Positions 1 through 4,373 of a DNA stretch of 5,921 nt are shown here, piece by piece. The stretch is taken from NCBI GenBank assembly GCA_947624425.1, contig CANQKG010000096.1, positions 1 to 5,921 on the forward strand, read 5' to 3'. Origin of the DNA: an uncultured Clostridia bacterium. Lineage in GTDB: Bacteria > Bacillota > Clostridia > Oscillospirales > Ruminococcaceae. The first letter of the stretch is position 1, and the number at the start of each line of letters is the position of its first letter. Below the pieces are notes generated by a model that was not told the origin of the DNA, made no database searches, and worked only from the letters and a program-made list of their open reading frames with translations. Both the position numbers and the translations under genes were made by a program.

Positions 1-568
1 GCTGGTCTGTTACAAGCTGGAAGGGTTCCTTTTCCCGGCGACCTATGATTTCAGGGTCGGTATGGACGCGCGGAGCGTGGTCGATCAGATGCTTGCCACC
101 TTCAACAACTACCTGCCGGAAGACGCTATCGATGTCTGTGAGGCGAAGGGCGTCACCCTCCGTCAGATGATCTCTTTGGCGTCGGTGGTCGAGGCGGAGT
201 CGTACGGGCAGGAAATGATGAAGAATGTGTCCTCCATATTCTGGAACCGATTGGAATCGCCGACCTTTTCGCCCAAGCTTCTCCAGTCCGATCCCACCAC
301 CACCTACTCCGAGGCCATTGCCGAGGAGGTTCCGAGCGCGAGCGACGAGATGGTGAAAGCATATGATACTTATCAAACCGCGGGGATCCCGGCAGGCTCG
401 ATCAACAATCCCGGGCAGGAGGCGATCGATGCAACGCTTCATCCGGCGGATACCGATTATCTCTATTTCGTAACCGATCCCGAGCACCATATCTATTATG
501 CGGTGACCTATTCGGAACATCAGCGGCACCTGCGCCAGCTCGGCATATCGGAATGGAATTTACGATAG
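1..568 (+). CDS. mltG: Endolytic murein transglycosylase MltG (YceG-like), C-terminal part, 5' end outside window
   Basis: The gene enters from the left edge; the first complete codon starts at base 2 and 188 residues plus TAG are present. MltG is a membrane-anchored lytic transglycosylase that cleaves nascent peptidoglycan glycan strands outside the membrane and sets strand length. Family signatures appear in order: LEGFLFPATYDF at the left edge (matching the LEG-(W/Y)-x-(F/W)-P-x-T-Y block), ASVVEAES (residues about 60-67 of the fragment; the E after VV matches the family's catalytic Glu), LQSDPTTTY, then YDTYQTAGIPAGSINNPG and HPADTDYLYFV. All of these belong to the YceG/MltG catalytic domain. 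The N-terminal transmembrane helix and LysM-like part lie outside the window. The protein ends soon after the last conserved block, as usual for the family. No close downstream gene follows on the same strand. The nearest terminator is the bidirectional hairpin at 780-810, shared with the convergent spoVG. Identification is confident; only the length is unknown. Confidence 0.95.
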   Translation, partial: LVCYKLEGFLFPATYDFRVGMDARSVVDQMLATFNNYLPEDAIDVCEAKGVTLRQMISLASVVEAESYGQEMMKNVSSIFWNRLESPTFSPKLLQSDPTTTYSEAIAEEVPSASDEMVKAYDTYQTAGIPAGSINNPGQEAIDATLHPADTDYLYFVTDPEHHIYYAVTYSEHQRHLRQLGISEWNLR

Positions 569-779
569 GTAAGACGCTTTGAGGGACAAACCGGGTTTAC
601 GCGAAAGGTGCCGTCTTTGCCAAAGCCTCCCTTGTCAAAGGGCGCTCTTGCTAAAGCGCGGTGGTGGGATTCAAAACTGCTTTTTCCTTTTGCGGTTCCC
701 GGTATCGGCTAGGACGGTATCTTCCCGCCTTCGTGACGGATCATCTATTTTCCGTTACTCATTGCTTTTTCGATAAACT
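569..779. other. Intergenic stretch with a possible degenerate repeat element
   Basis: About 210 bases lie between the MltG stop and the shared terminator, with no convincing gene. Short open frames exist but have no good ribosome binding site and no recognisable product. From about 620 to 665 there are two small hairpins in a row: CCCTT-gtc-AAGGG type around 629-641 and GCGCT...AGCGC around 642-659. A GGTGGTGGGATTC stretch follows. This layout resembles the short intergenic repeats (CTCCCTTGT...AAAGGGAG...GTGGGATT-like) common in gut Clostridia. The resemblance is from memory of such sequences and the copy looks degenerate, so the repeat assignment is tentative. The mltG mRNA would run through it to the terminator at 780-810. 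Confidence 0.35.
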
Positions 780-810
780 AAAAATGACCGGCGAAAGCCG
801 GTCATTTTTT
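780..810. terminator. Bidirectional intrinsic terminator shared by mltG and spoVG
   Basis: A perfect 13-bp stem (780-792 with 797-809) closes on a GAAA tetraloop. The stem is GC-rich near the loop (GACCGGC/GCCGGTC) and has an A-tract on one side and a T-tract on the other, so it works as a Rho-independent terminator on both strands. It lies exactly between two convergent genes. The spoVG stop codon (TAA, plus-strand 809-811) overlaps the base of the stem, so spoVG transcripts end almost immediately after the coding sequence. Confidence 0.93.
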
Positions 811-1102
811 ACATCATGCCGCCCGTTTCCTCATAGACCTCCGACTGCTGCACCTGCTGCTCGTAGGCATCCAACACGCCTTCCTCCAGCGTGTGGCGCG
901 CGTCGGGGGAAATGGGGTGTACCACATCCCGGAAGCTGCCGTTTTCCTCCCGTCTGCTCGGCATGGCGACAAATAACCGCTGCGGTCCCTCGATGACCTT
1001 GATGTCGTGGATCGCCACCTCGTTGTCCAGTGTGACCGAAACGATCGCCCTGAGCCTGCCGTCATGGAGCAGCTTGCGTACCCGAATATCGGTGATGTTC
1101 AT
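809..1102 (-). CDS. spoVG: SpoVG family RNA/DNA-binding regulatory protein
   Basis: The 97-residue product has the SpoVG core: MNITDIRVRKL at the N-terminus, GRLRAIVSVTLDNEVAIHDIKVI (15-37), LFVAMPSRR (43-51) and FRDVVHPISPDAR (57-69), closely matching Bacillus SpoVG in order and length. SpoVG proteins are small regulators (septation in sporulation, and RNA or DNA binding that affects virulence and capsule genes in other Firmicutes). The C-terminal tail (EQQVQQSEVYEETGGMM) is variable and acidic, as usual. The start at 1102 is chosen because GGAGG lies 8 nt upstream and the conserved N-terminus begins there. The frame stays open to 1246, but that extension would cross the divergent tRNA promoter and has no homology. 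No clear sigma-H or sigma-A promoter could be assigned upstream on the minus strand; the gene is divergent from the tRNA-Leu operon. The product call is firm; the regulatory role in this organism is inferred. Confidence 0.96.
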   Translation of the reverse strand: MNITDIRVRKLLHDGRLRAIVSVTLDNEVAIHDIKVIEGPQRLFVAMPSRREENGSFRDVVHPISPDARHTLEEGVLDAYEQQVQQSEVYEETGGMM

Positions 1103-1193
1103 AATGATGACCTCCGTTTTGTTTGTTGTATCAAAAGTATGGGCGGAAGAAAAAGGAAGTATGCAATCCGGGCGTAAAAATCCGAAAAAACTA

Positions 1194-1222
1194 TTGACAA
1201 CCGCAGACGCTGATGCTATAAT
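1194..1222 (+). promoter_or_regulatory. Perfect-consensus sigma-A promoter of the tRNA-Leu operon
   Basis: TTGACA (1194-1199), a 17-base spacer and TATAAT (1217-1222), with an extended -10 TG at 1214-1215. All twelve hexamer bases match the consensus and the spacing is optimal. Transcription should start near 1229, about 28 nt before the first tRNA. Such strength fits a stable-RNA operon. Confidence 0.93.
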
Positions 1223-1256
1223 AATCGAGGTCGCCTTTCGCGGCACGGTTTTTTAT

Positions 1257-1341
1257 GCGAGTGTGCTGGAATCGGCAGACAGGCACGTTTGAGGGGCGTG
1301 TGTCTTATGGCGTACGGGTTCAAGTCCCGTCACTCGCACCA
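1257..1341 (+). tRNA. tRNA-Leu (anticodon GAG)
   Basis: An 85-nt cloverleaf can be folded by hand. The acceptor GCGAGTG (1257-1263) pairs with CACTCGC (1331-1337), followed by discriminator A and encoded CCA. The anticodon stem CACGT/GCGTG (1284-1288/1296-1300) holds the loop TTGAGGG with anticodon GAG at 1291-1293. A long variable arm (1301-1313) marks a class II tRNA, and the T-arm ACGGG-TTCAAGT-CCCGT lies at 1314-1330. It decodes CUC/CUU leucine codons. It is the first gene of a two-tRNA operon. Confidence 0.96.
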
Positions 1342-1419
1342 ACAGCGGACTTAAGGGCGCGTTCCCCCGCATCGGAGTTATTGCTTCCTCTCCGATTAAA
1401 AATCAAAAGAAGCAGTTAT
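1342..1419 (+). other. Spacer between the two tRNA genes, with a hairpin
   Basis: The 78-base spacer contains an inverted repeat, ATCGGAG (1371-1377) with CTCCGAT (1390-1396), and a 12-base loop. No T-run follows, so it is not a terminator on the plus strand. It may help separate or process the two tRNAs in the shared transcript (inference). No independent promoter is evident before the second tRNA. Confidence 0.5.
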
Positions 1420-1506
1420 GCGCTCGTGGCGGAATAGGCAGACGCGCTAGATTCAGGTTCTAGTCGGGGCAACTCGGTGGAGGTTCAAGTCCTCTCGGGC
1501 GCACCA
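1420..1506 (+). tRNA. tRNA-Leu (anticodon CAG)
   Basis: An 87-nt class II cloverleaf. The acceptor GCGCTCG (1420-1426) pairs with CGGGCGC (1496-1502, one G-T pair), followed by A and encoded CCA ending at 1506. The anticodon stem CTAGA/TCTAG (1447-1451/1459-1463) holds the loop TTCAGGT with CAG at 1454-1456. There is a long variable arm with CGGGG...CTCGG-type pairing and a T-arm with GGTTCAAGTCC. It decodes CUG. It follows tRNA-Leu(GAG) in the same transcript and is followed directly by a terminator. Confidence 0.97.
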
Positions 1507-1541
1507 AAAATCGGCAGGTGTTATAACACCTGCCGGTTTTT
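1506..1541. terminator. Terminator of the tRNA-Leu operon, probably also used by the convergent regulator gene
   Basis: A perfect 24-base palindrome (1512-1535, half-site CGGCAGGTGTTA) is extended by an A-tract (1506-1510) pairing with a T-tract (1537-1541). It starts at the last base of the tRNA CCA. Runs of A and T on both flanks make it functional on both strands, so transcripts of the minus-strand regulator gene (stop at 1671) could also end here. Confidence 0.93.
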
Positions 1542-1670
1542 ACTTTTTCACTCTTCACTCTGCCGCTCCTTTTCCGCAAAAAGTCCCGCTCGGCTCGCCT
1601 GCCCCGGTTGTAAACGCCCTCGCGACGGCTCGCTGTCGCTGCCGCCTTTTTGCTATGACCATAACTTAAA
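1542..1670. other. Intergenic stretch, no gene seen
   Basis: This 129-base gap lies between the tRNA terminator and the 3' end of the XRE-type regulator. It has a short tandem-like motif (CACTCTTCACTCT, about 1549-1561), a small GC-rich dyad (GCGAC 1622-1626 with GTCGC 1635-1639), and an 8-bp inverted repeat, GCAAAAAG (1576-1583) with CTTTTTGC (1646-1653). It could be a remnant of an intergenic repeat or an insertion boundary. No coding or RNA gene is supported. Confidence 0.4.
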
Positions 1671-2750
1671 TCATGGATCAATTTCGAGTTTTTTGGTCAA
1701 TTCTATAAACCAATCCTTCTGTTTATATTCATCAAAGCAACTCCAATTCAATTCTTCTCTAAGTGTTCTCACAATTTGCTTATTATCGGAAGGAGCATCG
1801 GCTATTTCCCAACCGCATAGCAGCGGGTGTGTAAGGGCATGTGCTTTTATATCAATAGATTTTACTGCACACTTAACCGCGCAGGTGAGATGTTTCTCTA
1901 CAACAGATTCATCGTTGGCAAGCGATACTTCATTCTCGGCAATGCAACGGTGCAAAATACAAAGATGCTGCAGCGATTCATATCCCATATCGTCATTAGG
2001 ATATGCCGCTTCAAACATACTGACAACAGCTTTGTTTACTTTTTGAACGTAATCATCGCCGTAACATTTTACATGACACATGTTGAGTCGCGCCGCCATA
2101 TAGAAAAGCGTATCTAAATACCAATGATTTGCAAAGCTAAATGTGTCGGTAAGACAGTCTTCCTCATTGTGTATTTGCATAAACAGCATTTCTTGACAAT
2201 GGATAATTTGATATGCTTTTCGTGCCCATTCGTCTGCTTTTTGATAATTTCCGTTTGCATAATAGGTTTGCGCCACTTCTTTGATAGCCTGCCCTTTGTA
2301 GTAGCTATTGTCTCCGTCAGCTGCGTCTAAGTTGTATATCTCAGTGCCAAGTTCAATAATCTCGTTCTGATATTTTATCTTATCAGTATCAAAATAAATT
2401 GACATCAGCATTTCTTTGACTCGAATGTCGTTTGGAAGTTTTTTATATGCTTCGAGCCACAACGGGATAATTTCTGCACGCTTGCCGTTTCGGAATAGCT
2501 TTTCCGACTCCTGACTGCATTCTTCAAAATATTCATCGGCTTCCATTCGCTCAACCTGCAGCAGTTCATCTACCGTAATTCCGAAATATCGTGCAATGTC
2601 AGGCAAAAGCAGTATATCCGGAGAAGTTATATTATTCTCCCATTTGCTCACGGCTTGATAGGAAACACCGAGATATTCCGCAAATTTCTCTTGGGATACA
2701 TTTTTTGCTTTTCGCAACTCTTTCAACTTACCTGCAAGATTCATATTCAT
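1671..2750 (-). CDS. XRE/Cro-type HTH transcriptional regulator with helical (TPR-like) C-terminal domain
   Basis: The product is 359 residues. Residues about 7-64 form a classic XRE HTH: LKELRKAKNVSQEKFAEYLG then VSYQAVSKWENN, with recognition helix around 30-40 and the family's SKWE signature, then PDILLLPDIARYFGITVDELL. The rest (about 75-355) is helical. It has TPR-like pieces such as IIPLWLEAYKKLPND (94-108) and ANGNYQKADEWARKAYQI (165-182), and looks like a protein- or peptide-sensing domain. Such proteins usually repress or activate nearby genes and often respond to a ligand. The start at 2750 has AAAGGA 9-10 nt upstream; an in-frame ATG two codons later is a less likely alternative. 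A promoter lies upstream at 2791-2818. The gene is visibly more AT-rich than the core genes and the recombinase/helicase around it, which suggests horizontal acquisition. Its target is unknown; autoregulation is a guess. No partner gene lies beside it on the same strand. Confidence 0.92.
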   Translation of the reverse strand: MNMNLAGKLKELRKAKNVSQEKFAEYLGVSYQAVSKWENNITSPDILLLPDIARYFGITVDELLQVERMEADEYFEECSQESEKLFRNGKRAEIIPLWLEAYKKLPNDIRVKEMLMSIYFDTDKIKYQNEIIELGTEIYNLDAADGDNSYYKGQAIKEVAQTYYANGNYQKADEWARKAYQIIHCQEMLFMQIHNEEDCLTDTFSFANHWYLDTLFYMAARLNMCHVKCYGDDYVQKVNKAVVSMFEAAYPNDDMGYESLQHLCILHRCIAENEVSLANDESVVEKHLTCAVKCAVKSIDIKAHALTHPLLCGWEIADAPSDNKQIVRTLREELNWSCFDEYKQKDWFIELTKKLEIDP

Positions 2751-2776
2751 ATAGGTTGTTCCTTTCTAAGTTTGTT

Positions 2777-2818
2777 GTAGCTACGCTTTTATTATAGCGC
2801 GCAAACAACAATAAACAA
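2777..2818 (-). promoter_or_regulatory. Promoter of the XRE-type regulator with a possible operator
   Basis: Read on the minus strand: a -10 TATAAT (plus-strand 2791-2796), a 16-base spacer and a weak -35 TTGTTT (plus-strand 2813-2818). The region around the -35 is rich in repeated TTGTT motifs. Just downstream of the -10, between it and the ribosome binding site, is the 8-base palindrome GTAGCTAC (2777-2784). This would suit an XRE-type operator for autoregulation, though eight bases alone are weak evidence. Confidence 0.7.
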
Positions 2819-2894
2819 TAACCTGTATTTCGATATTCAAACGAGCAGCTCAACTAAATTTATAATTCACTCACGACCAAAATTTGCGCCATAC

Positions 2895-2927
2895 AAAACC
2901 GGCAAGGCTTATGCCTTGCCGGTTTTT
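2895..2927 (+). terminator. Orphan intrinsic terminator between divergent genes
   Basis: A 14-bp perfect stem (2895-2908 with 2913-2926) closes on TTAT and is followed on the plus strand by TTTTTGCTTTT. It is a strong Rho-independent terminator for rightward transcription, yet no rightward gene lies upstream: the nearest rightward units are the tRNAs, more than 1.3 kb away and already terminated. It may insulate the recombinase promoter from readthrough, or be left over from an earlier gene order in which the regulator module was absent. Confidence 0.85.
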
Positions 2928-3021
2928 GCTTTTCACCCGATTGTCCTGTATTTGTTCCGCATTTTTGGCAAGTAGGGTGACAGGAATTTCGCCGGAAATC
3001 GGTTCTTTGCCTGTCGGGTGA

Positions 3022-3050
3022 TTGAACCGGGGGAGAAAGTCCGTTACAAT
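3022..3050 (+). promoter_or_regulatory. Promoter of the tyrosine recombinase gene
   Basis: TTGAAC (3022-3027), a 17-base spacer and TACAAT (3045-3050) precede the recombinase ATG by about 31 nt. The -35 matches four of six positions and the -10 five of six, so the strength is likely moderate. A dyad lies just upstream, TCACCCGA (2933-2940) with TCGGGTGA (3014-3021), ending next to the -35. Whether it is an operator is unknown. Confidence 0.75.
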
Positions 3051-3081
3051 AAAAGAAAAATGAATAACGGAGGCAGAAATT

Positions 3082-3960
3082 ATGCAGACGGACATCATCA
3101 CGACCCGGCGGATCGCGGAGTATAAAGCGCATCTTCTTTCGGAGGAAAAAAGTCCTCATACGGTGGAAAAATATCTGCGTGATATCAGGGCGTTTGGACT
3201 TTATCTTGACGGACGGCCCCTCACTAAGGAGCTGACGGTATCGTATAAAACGCATCTGCTCGAAAGCGGGCGGTACAGAAAGTCGAGCATCAATTCCATG
3301 CTGTCGTCCATTGACAGCTTTCTCTGCTTTATCGGGCGGACGGATTGCAAAGCGGCGCATATCCGGATACAAAAAAGCCCCTATCAGCCGGAGGAGCGCA
3401 GCCTGACTAAGGAGGAATATTTCCGCCTGCTCGATGCGGCAAGCGGCAACGAGCGGTTGGAGCTGATACTCAAAACGATGTTCAGCACCGGCATACGCGT
3501 ATCAGAACTGCAATATTTTACGGTGGAAGCGCTGCAAAAAAGCGTGATCCGGGTTTCGGGGAAAAACAAGACCCGTTCCATTATTCTTCCGGGCGAGCTT
3601 TGCCGTCAGCTTCGCGCCTATGCAAAGGCACACCGTATCGACGCCGGCGTGATCTTCCGCACGAGGAACGGGAACCCCGTCAACCGGAGCGCGGTATGGG
3701 CGGAGATGAAAAAGCTCTGTGAAGGCGCGGGGGTGGCGCCAAGCAAGGTGTTCCCGCATAATCTGCGCAAGCTGTACGCAAGGCTGTTTTACGAGATCTC
3801 TCATGATATCGCAAAGCTTGCCGATCTGCTGGGACACAGCAGCATCAATACGACCCGGATCTATATTATGACGACCGAAAGCGAAATACGGGAGCATATC
3901 GAGCAGTTTACCAGAACGATCTTTTCCCGAAAAAAGAAAAAAGCCACATTATCTGCATAA
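3082..3960 (+). CDS. Tyrosine site-specific recombinase (phage integrase family), probable DNA invertase of the adjacent switch
   Basis: The product is 292 residues, the usual length of XerC/XerD-like recombinases. Residues about 9-95 form the SAM-like core-binding domain (IAEYKAHLLSEEKSPHTVEKYLRDIRAF). Residues about 105-280 form the catalytic domain with all active-site residues visible: R139 (STGIRVSEL), K163 (GKNKTR loop), H226 and R229 (FPHNLRK), H252 (LLGHSSINTTRIY) and the nucleophile Y261. GGAGG lies 8 nt before the ATG. These enzymes cut and rejoin DNA at short inverted half-sites through a 3'-phosphotyrosine link. The tail is basic (SRKKKK), and the last four codons plus the stop lie inside the left 20-bp inverted repeat at 3945-3964, so flipping the segment would leave the protein unchanged. 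A terminator follows inside the cassette at 3973-4014. Context strongly suggests it inverts the adjacent promoter segment. It is less likely to be a chromosome-dimer Xer protein or an island integrase. Base composition is like the helicase's and unlike the regulator's. Confidence 0.95.
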   Translation: MQTDIITTRRIAEYKAHLLSEEKSPHTVEKYLRDIRAFGLYLDGRPLTKELTVSYKTHLLESGRYRKSSINSMLSSIDSFLCFIGRTDCKAAHIRIQKSPYQPEERSLTKEEYFRLLDAASGNERLELILKTMFSTGIRVSELQYFTVEALQKSVIRVSGKNKTRSIILPGELCRQLRAYAKAHRIDAGVIFRTRNGNPVNRSAVWAEMKKLCEGAGVAPSKVFPHNLRKLYARLFYEISHDIAKLADLLGHSSINTTRIYIMTTESEIREHIEQFTRTIFSRKKKKATLSA

Positions 3961-3964
3961 TGTA
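3945..3964 (+). repeat. Left inverted repeat of the invertible segment
   Basis: CACATTATCTGCATAATGTA. Its exact reverse complement stands at 4262-4281, and the match stops at both ends (base 3944 against 4282, and 3965 against 4261, do not pair). The repeat is itself a dyad: ACATTAT and ATAATGT around an asymmetric CTGC centre. This is the plan of a tyrosine-recombinase crossover site with two inverted half-sites and a directional spacer. It contains the recombinase stop codon (TAA at 3958-3960). Confidence 0.95.
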
Positions 3965-3972
3965 ATAAAAAG

Positions 3973-4014
3973 AAAAAACCGCAAAGCGGAAGCAATCCGT
4001 TCTTTGCGATTTTT
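3973..4014. terminator. Bidirectional terminator inside the invertible segment
   Basis: CGCAAAG (3980-3986) pairs with CTTTGCG (4002-4008), and an inner stem CGGA/TCCG (3987-3990/3996-3999) closes on a five-base loop. An A-tract (3973-3978) and a T-tract (4010-4014) flank it. On the plus strand it ends the recombinase transcript. On the minus strand the stem is followed by TTTTTTCTTTTT, so after inversion it should stop rightward transcription entering the helicase leader. Confidence 0.85.
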
Positions 4015-4034
4015 GGAAAGTGATTATGAAAAAA

Positions 4035-4102
4035 GGCATAGCCGCAAAAGCCCTCACAAAAAAGCCTTTCCAAAAGGATTTGTGAGGGCTTTCCGCCATG
4101 CC
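4035..4102. other. Long hairpin inside the invertible segment
   Basis: A perfect 14-bp stem, AAAGCCCTCACAAA (4047-4060) with 4079-4092, is extended outward after an internal loop by GGCAT (4035-4039) with ATGCC (4098-4102). It is capped by a small inner hairpin, CCTTT/AAAGG (4065-4069/4073-4077). No T-run follows, so it is not a standard terminator. CTTTCCAAAA near the tip (4066-4075) is also fully complementary to TTTTGGAAAG (4011-4020), allowing an alternative fold. Possible roles are transcriptional insulation, a structured RNA, or architecture for the recombination complex; none is proved. Confidence 0.7.
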
Positions 4103-4182
4103 GAAATGCCGATTTTAACCGTAAAAACTTCCGTTTTTCAGGGATGAAGCTGTAAAAAACTACATATAAGAAAAGTCCATAT

Positions 4183-4220
4183 TGTCATTGACAGATATCA
4201 CTTTTTGTGATACAATGACA
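4183..4220 (+). promoter_or_regulatory. Near-consensus promoter driving the helicase gene, with an overlapping dyad
   Basis: TTGACA (4188-4193), a 17-base spacer and TACAAT (4211-4216), with an extended -10 TG at 4208-4209, give a predicted start near 4223. The promoter overlaps a striking dyad. TGTCATTG (4183-4190) is the exact reverse complement of CAATGACA (4213-4220). TATCAC (4196-4201) is the reverse complement of GTGATA (4207-4212). A 5-base bulge lies between the two left arms. A regulator could bind here over the -35 and -10. The promoter is inside the invertible segment and faces right in this sequence. Confidence 0.9.
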
Positions 4221-4225
4221 GGGAT

Positions 4226-4256
4226 AAAGAGCAGAGTAGGTGTTTTCTGCTCTTTT
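4226..4256 (+). other. Hairpin at the start of the helicase leader
   Basis: AAAGAGCAGA (4226-4235) pairs with TCTGCTCTTT (4246-4255) around a 10-base loop, starting within a few bases of the predicted transcription start. TTTT at 4253-4256 forms the 3' side, so it could be a weak terminator or a 5' stabilising stem-loop. It is inside the invertible segment and would lie just beyond the recombinase stop codon when flipped. Confidence 0.65.
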
Positions 4257-4261
4257 CATGC

Positions 4262-4281
4262 TACATTATGCAGATAATGTG
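4262..4281 (-). repeat. Right inverted repeat of the invertible segment
   Basis: TACATTATGCAGATAATGTG, the exact reverse complement of the repeat at 3945-3964. It lies between the promoter and the helicase gene, about 120 nt before the ATG, and is therefore transcribed as part of the leader in the present orientation. Confidence 0.95.
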
Positions 4282-4329
4282 ATCCGATGCGGCGGCTTGG
4301 AAACGGCAGAAGGCTGCATTTGGCGGTAG

Positions 4330-4373
4330 GGCGGCGACAAATAGCTTTTGAAAGGGAGTTGTCACCGCCTTTT
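4330..4373 (+). terminator. Putative leader terminator or attenuator upstream of the helicase
   Basis: GGCGG (4330-4334) and GACAA (4336-4340) pair with TTGTC (4359-4363) and CCGCC (4365-4369). There is one C-A mismatch in the middle, an 18-base loop, and TTTT straight after the stem. It lies downstream of the promoter and upstream of the ribosome binding site, so it could attenuate helicase expression or block readthrough from the recombinase in the OFF state. The large loop and single mismatch make it a moderate call. Confidence 0.6.

Larger units (their letters stand above)
3945..4281 (+). mobile_element. Invertible promoter cassette (phase-variation switch), ON orientation
   Basis: This 337-bp segment is bounded by perfect 20-bp inverted repeats and lies between a tyrosine recombinase gene and a helicase gene. 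It has no gene of its own. From left to right it holds a bidirectional terminator (3973-4014), a long hairpin (4035-4102), an AT-rich stretch, a strong promoter (4188-4216) pointing to the right-hand gene, and a short hairpin (4226-4255). The plan matches known recombinase-driven invertible promoters. In the orientation seen, the promoter faces the helicase. Flipped, it would face the 3' end of the recombinase gene and the terminator would sit next to the helicase leader. Inversion itself is inferred, not seen. Confidence 0.88.

Noticed and set aside
579..996. Short plus-strand frames (65 and 111 codons) between mltG and spoVG
   Set aside because: They lack ribosome binding sites, cross the bidirectional terminator or overlap spoVG antisense, and look like translations of an intergenic repeat.
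1103..1246. N-terminal extension of SpoVG to a 145-residue protein
   Set aside because: The extension crosses the divergent tRNA promoter and has no homology to SpoVG. A strong GGAGG sits 8 nt before the start at 1102, where the family N-terminus begins.
1255..1437. A 60-codon plus-strand frame over the first tRNA
   Set aside because: It is a translation of the tRNA-Leu gene (LAPT-like ending of the T-arm and CCA) and not a protein gene.
1490..1506. tRNA-Leu 3' end as attachment site for the recombinase
   Set aside because: No second copy of this sequence was found in the window, and the 20-bp inverted repeats next to the recombinase are a much better substrate. It remains possible for an element whose other end lies outside.
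1460..1681. A 73-codon minus-strand frame ending in RPRGLEPPPSCPD
   Set aside because: That ending is the classic false translation of the antisense of a tRNA-Leu gene.
2860..3372. A 170-codon minus-strand frame overlapping the recombinase start
   Set aside because: It runs through the orphan terminator and antisense of the recombinase, has no domain and no convincing ribosome binding site.
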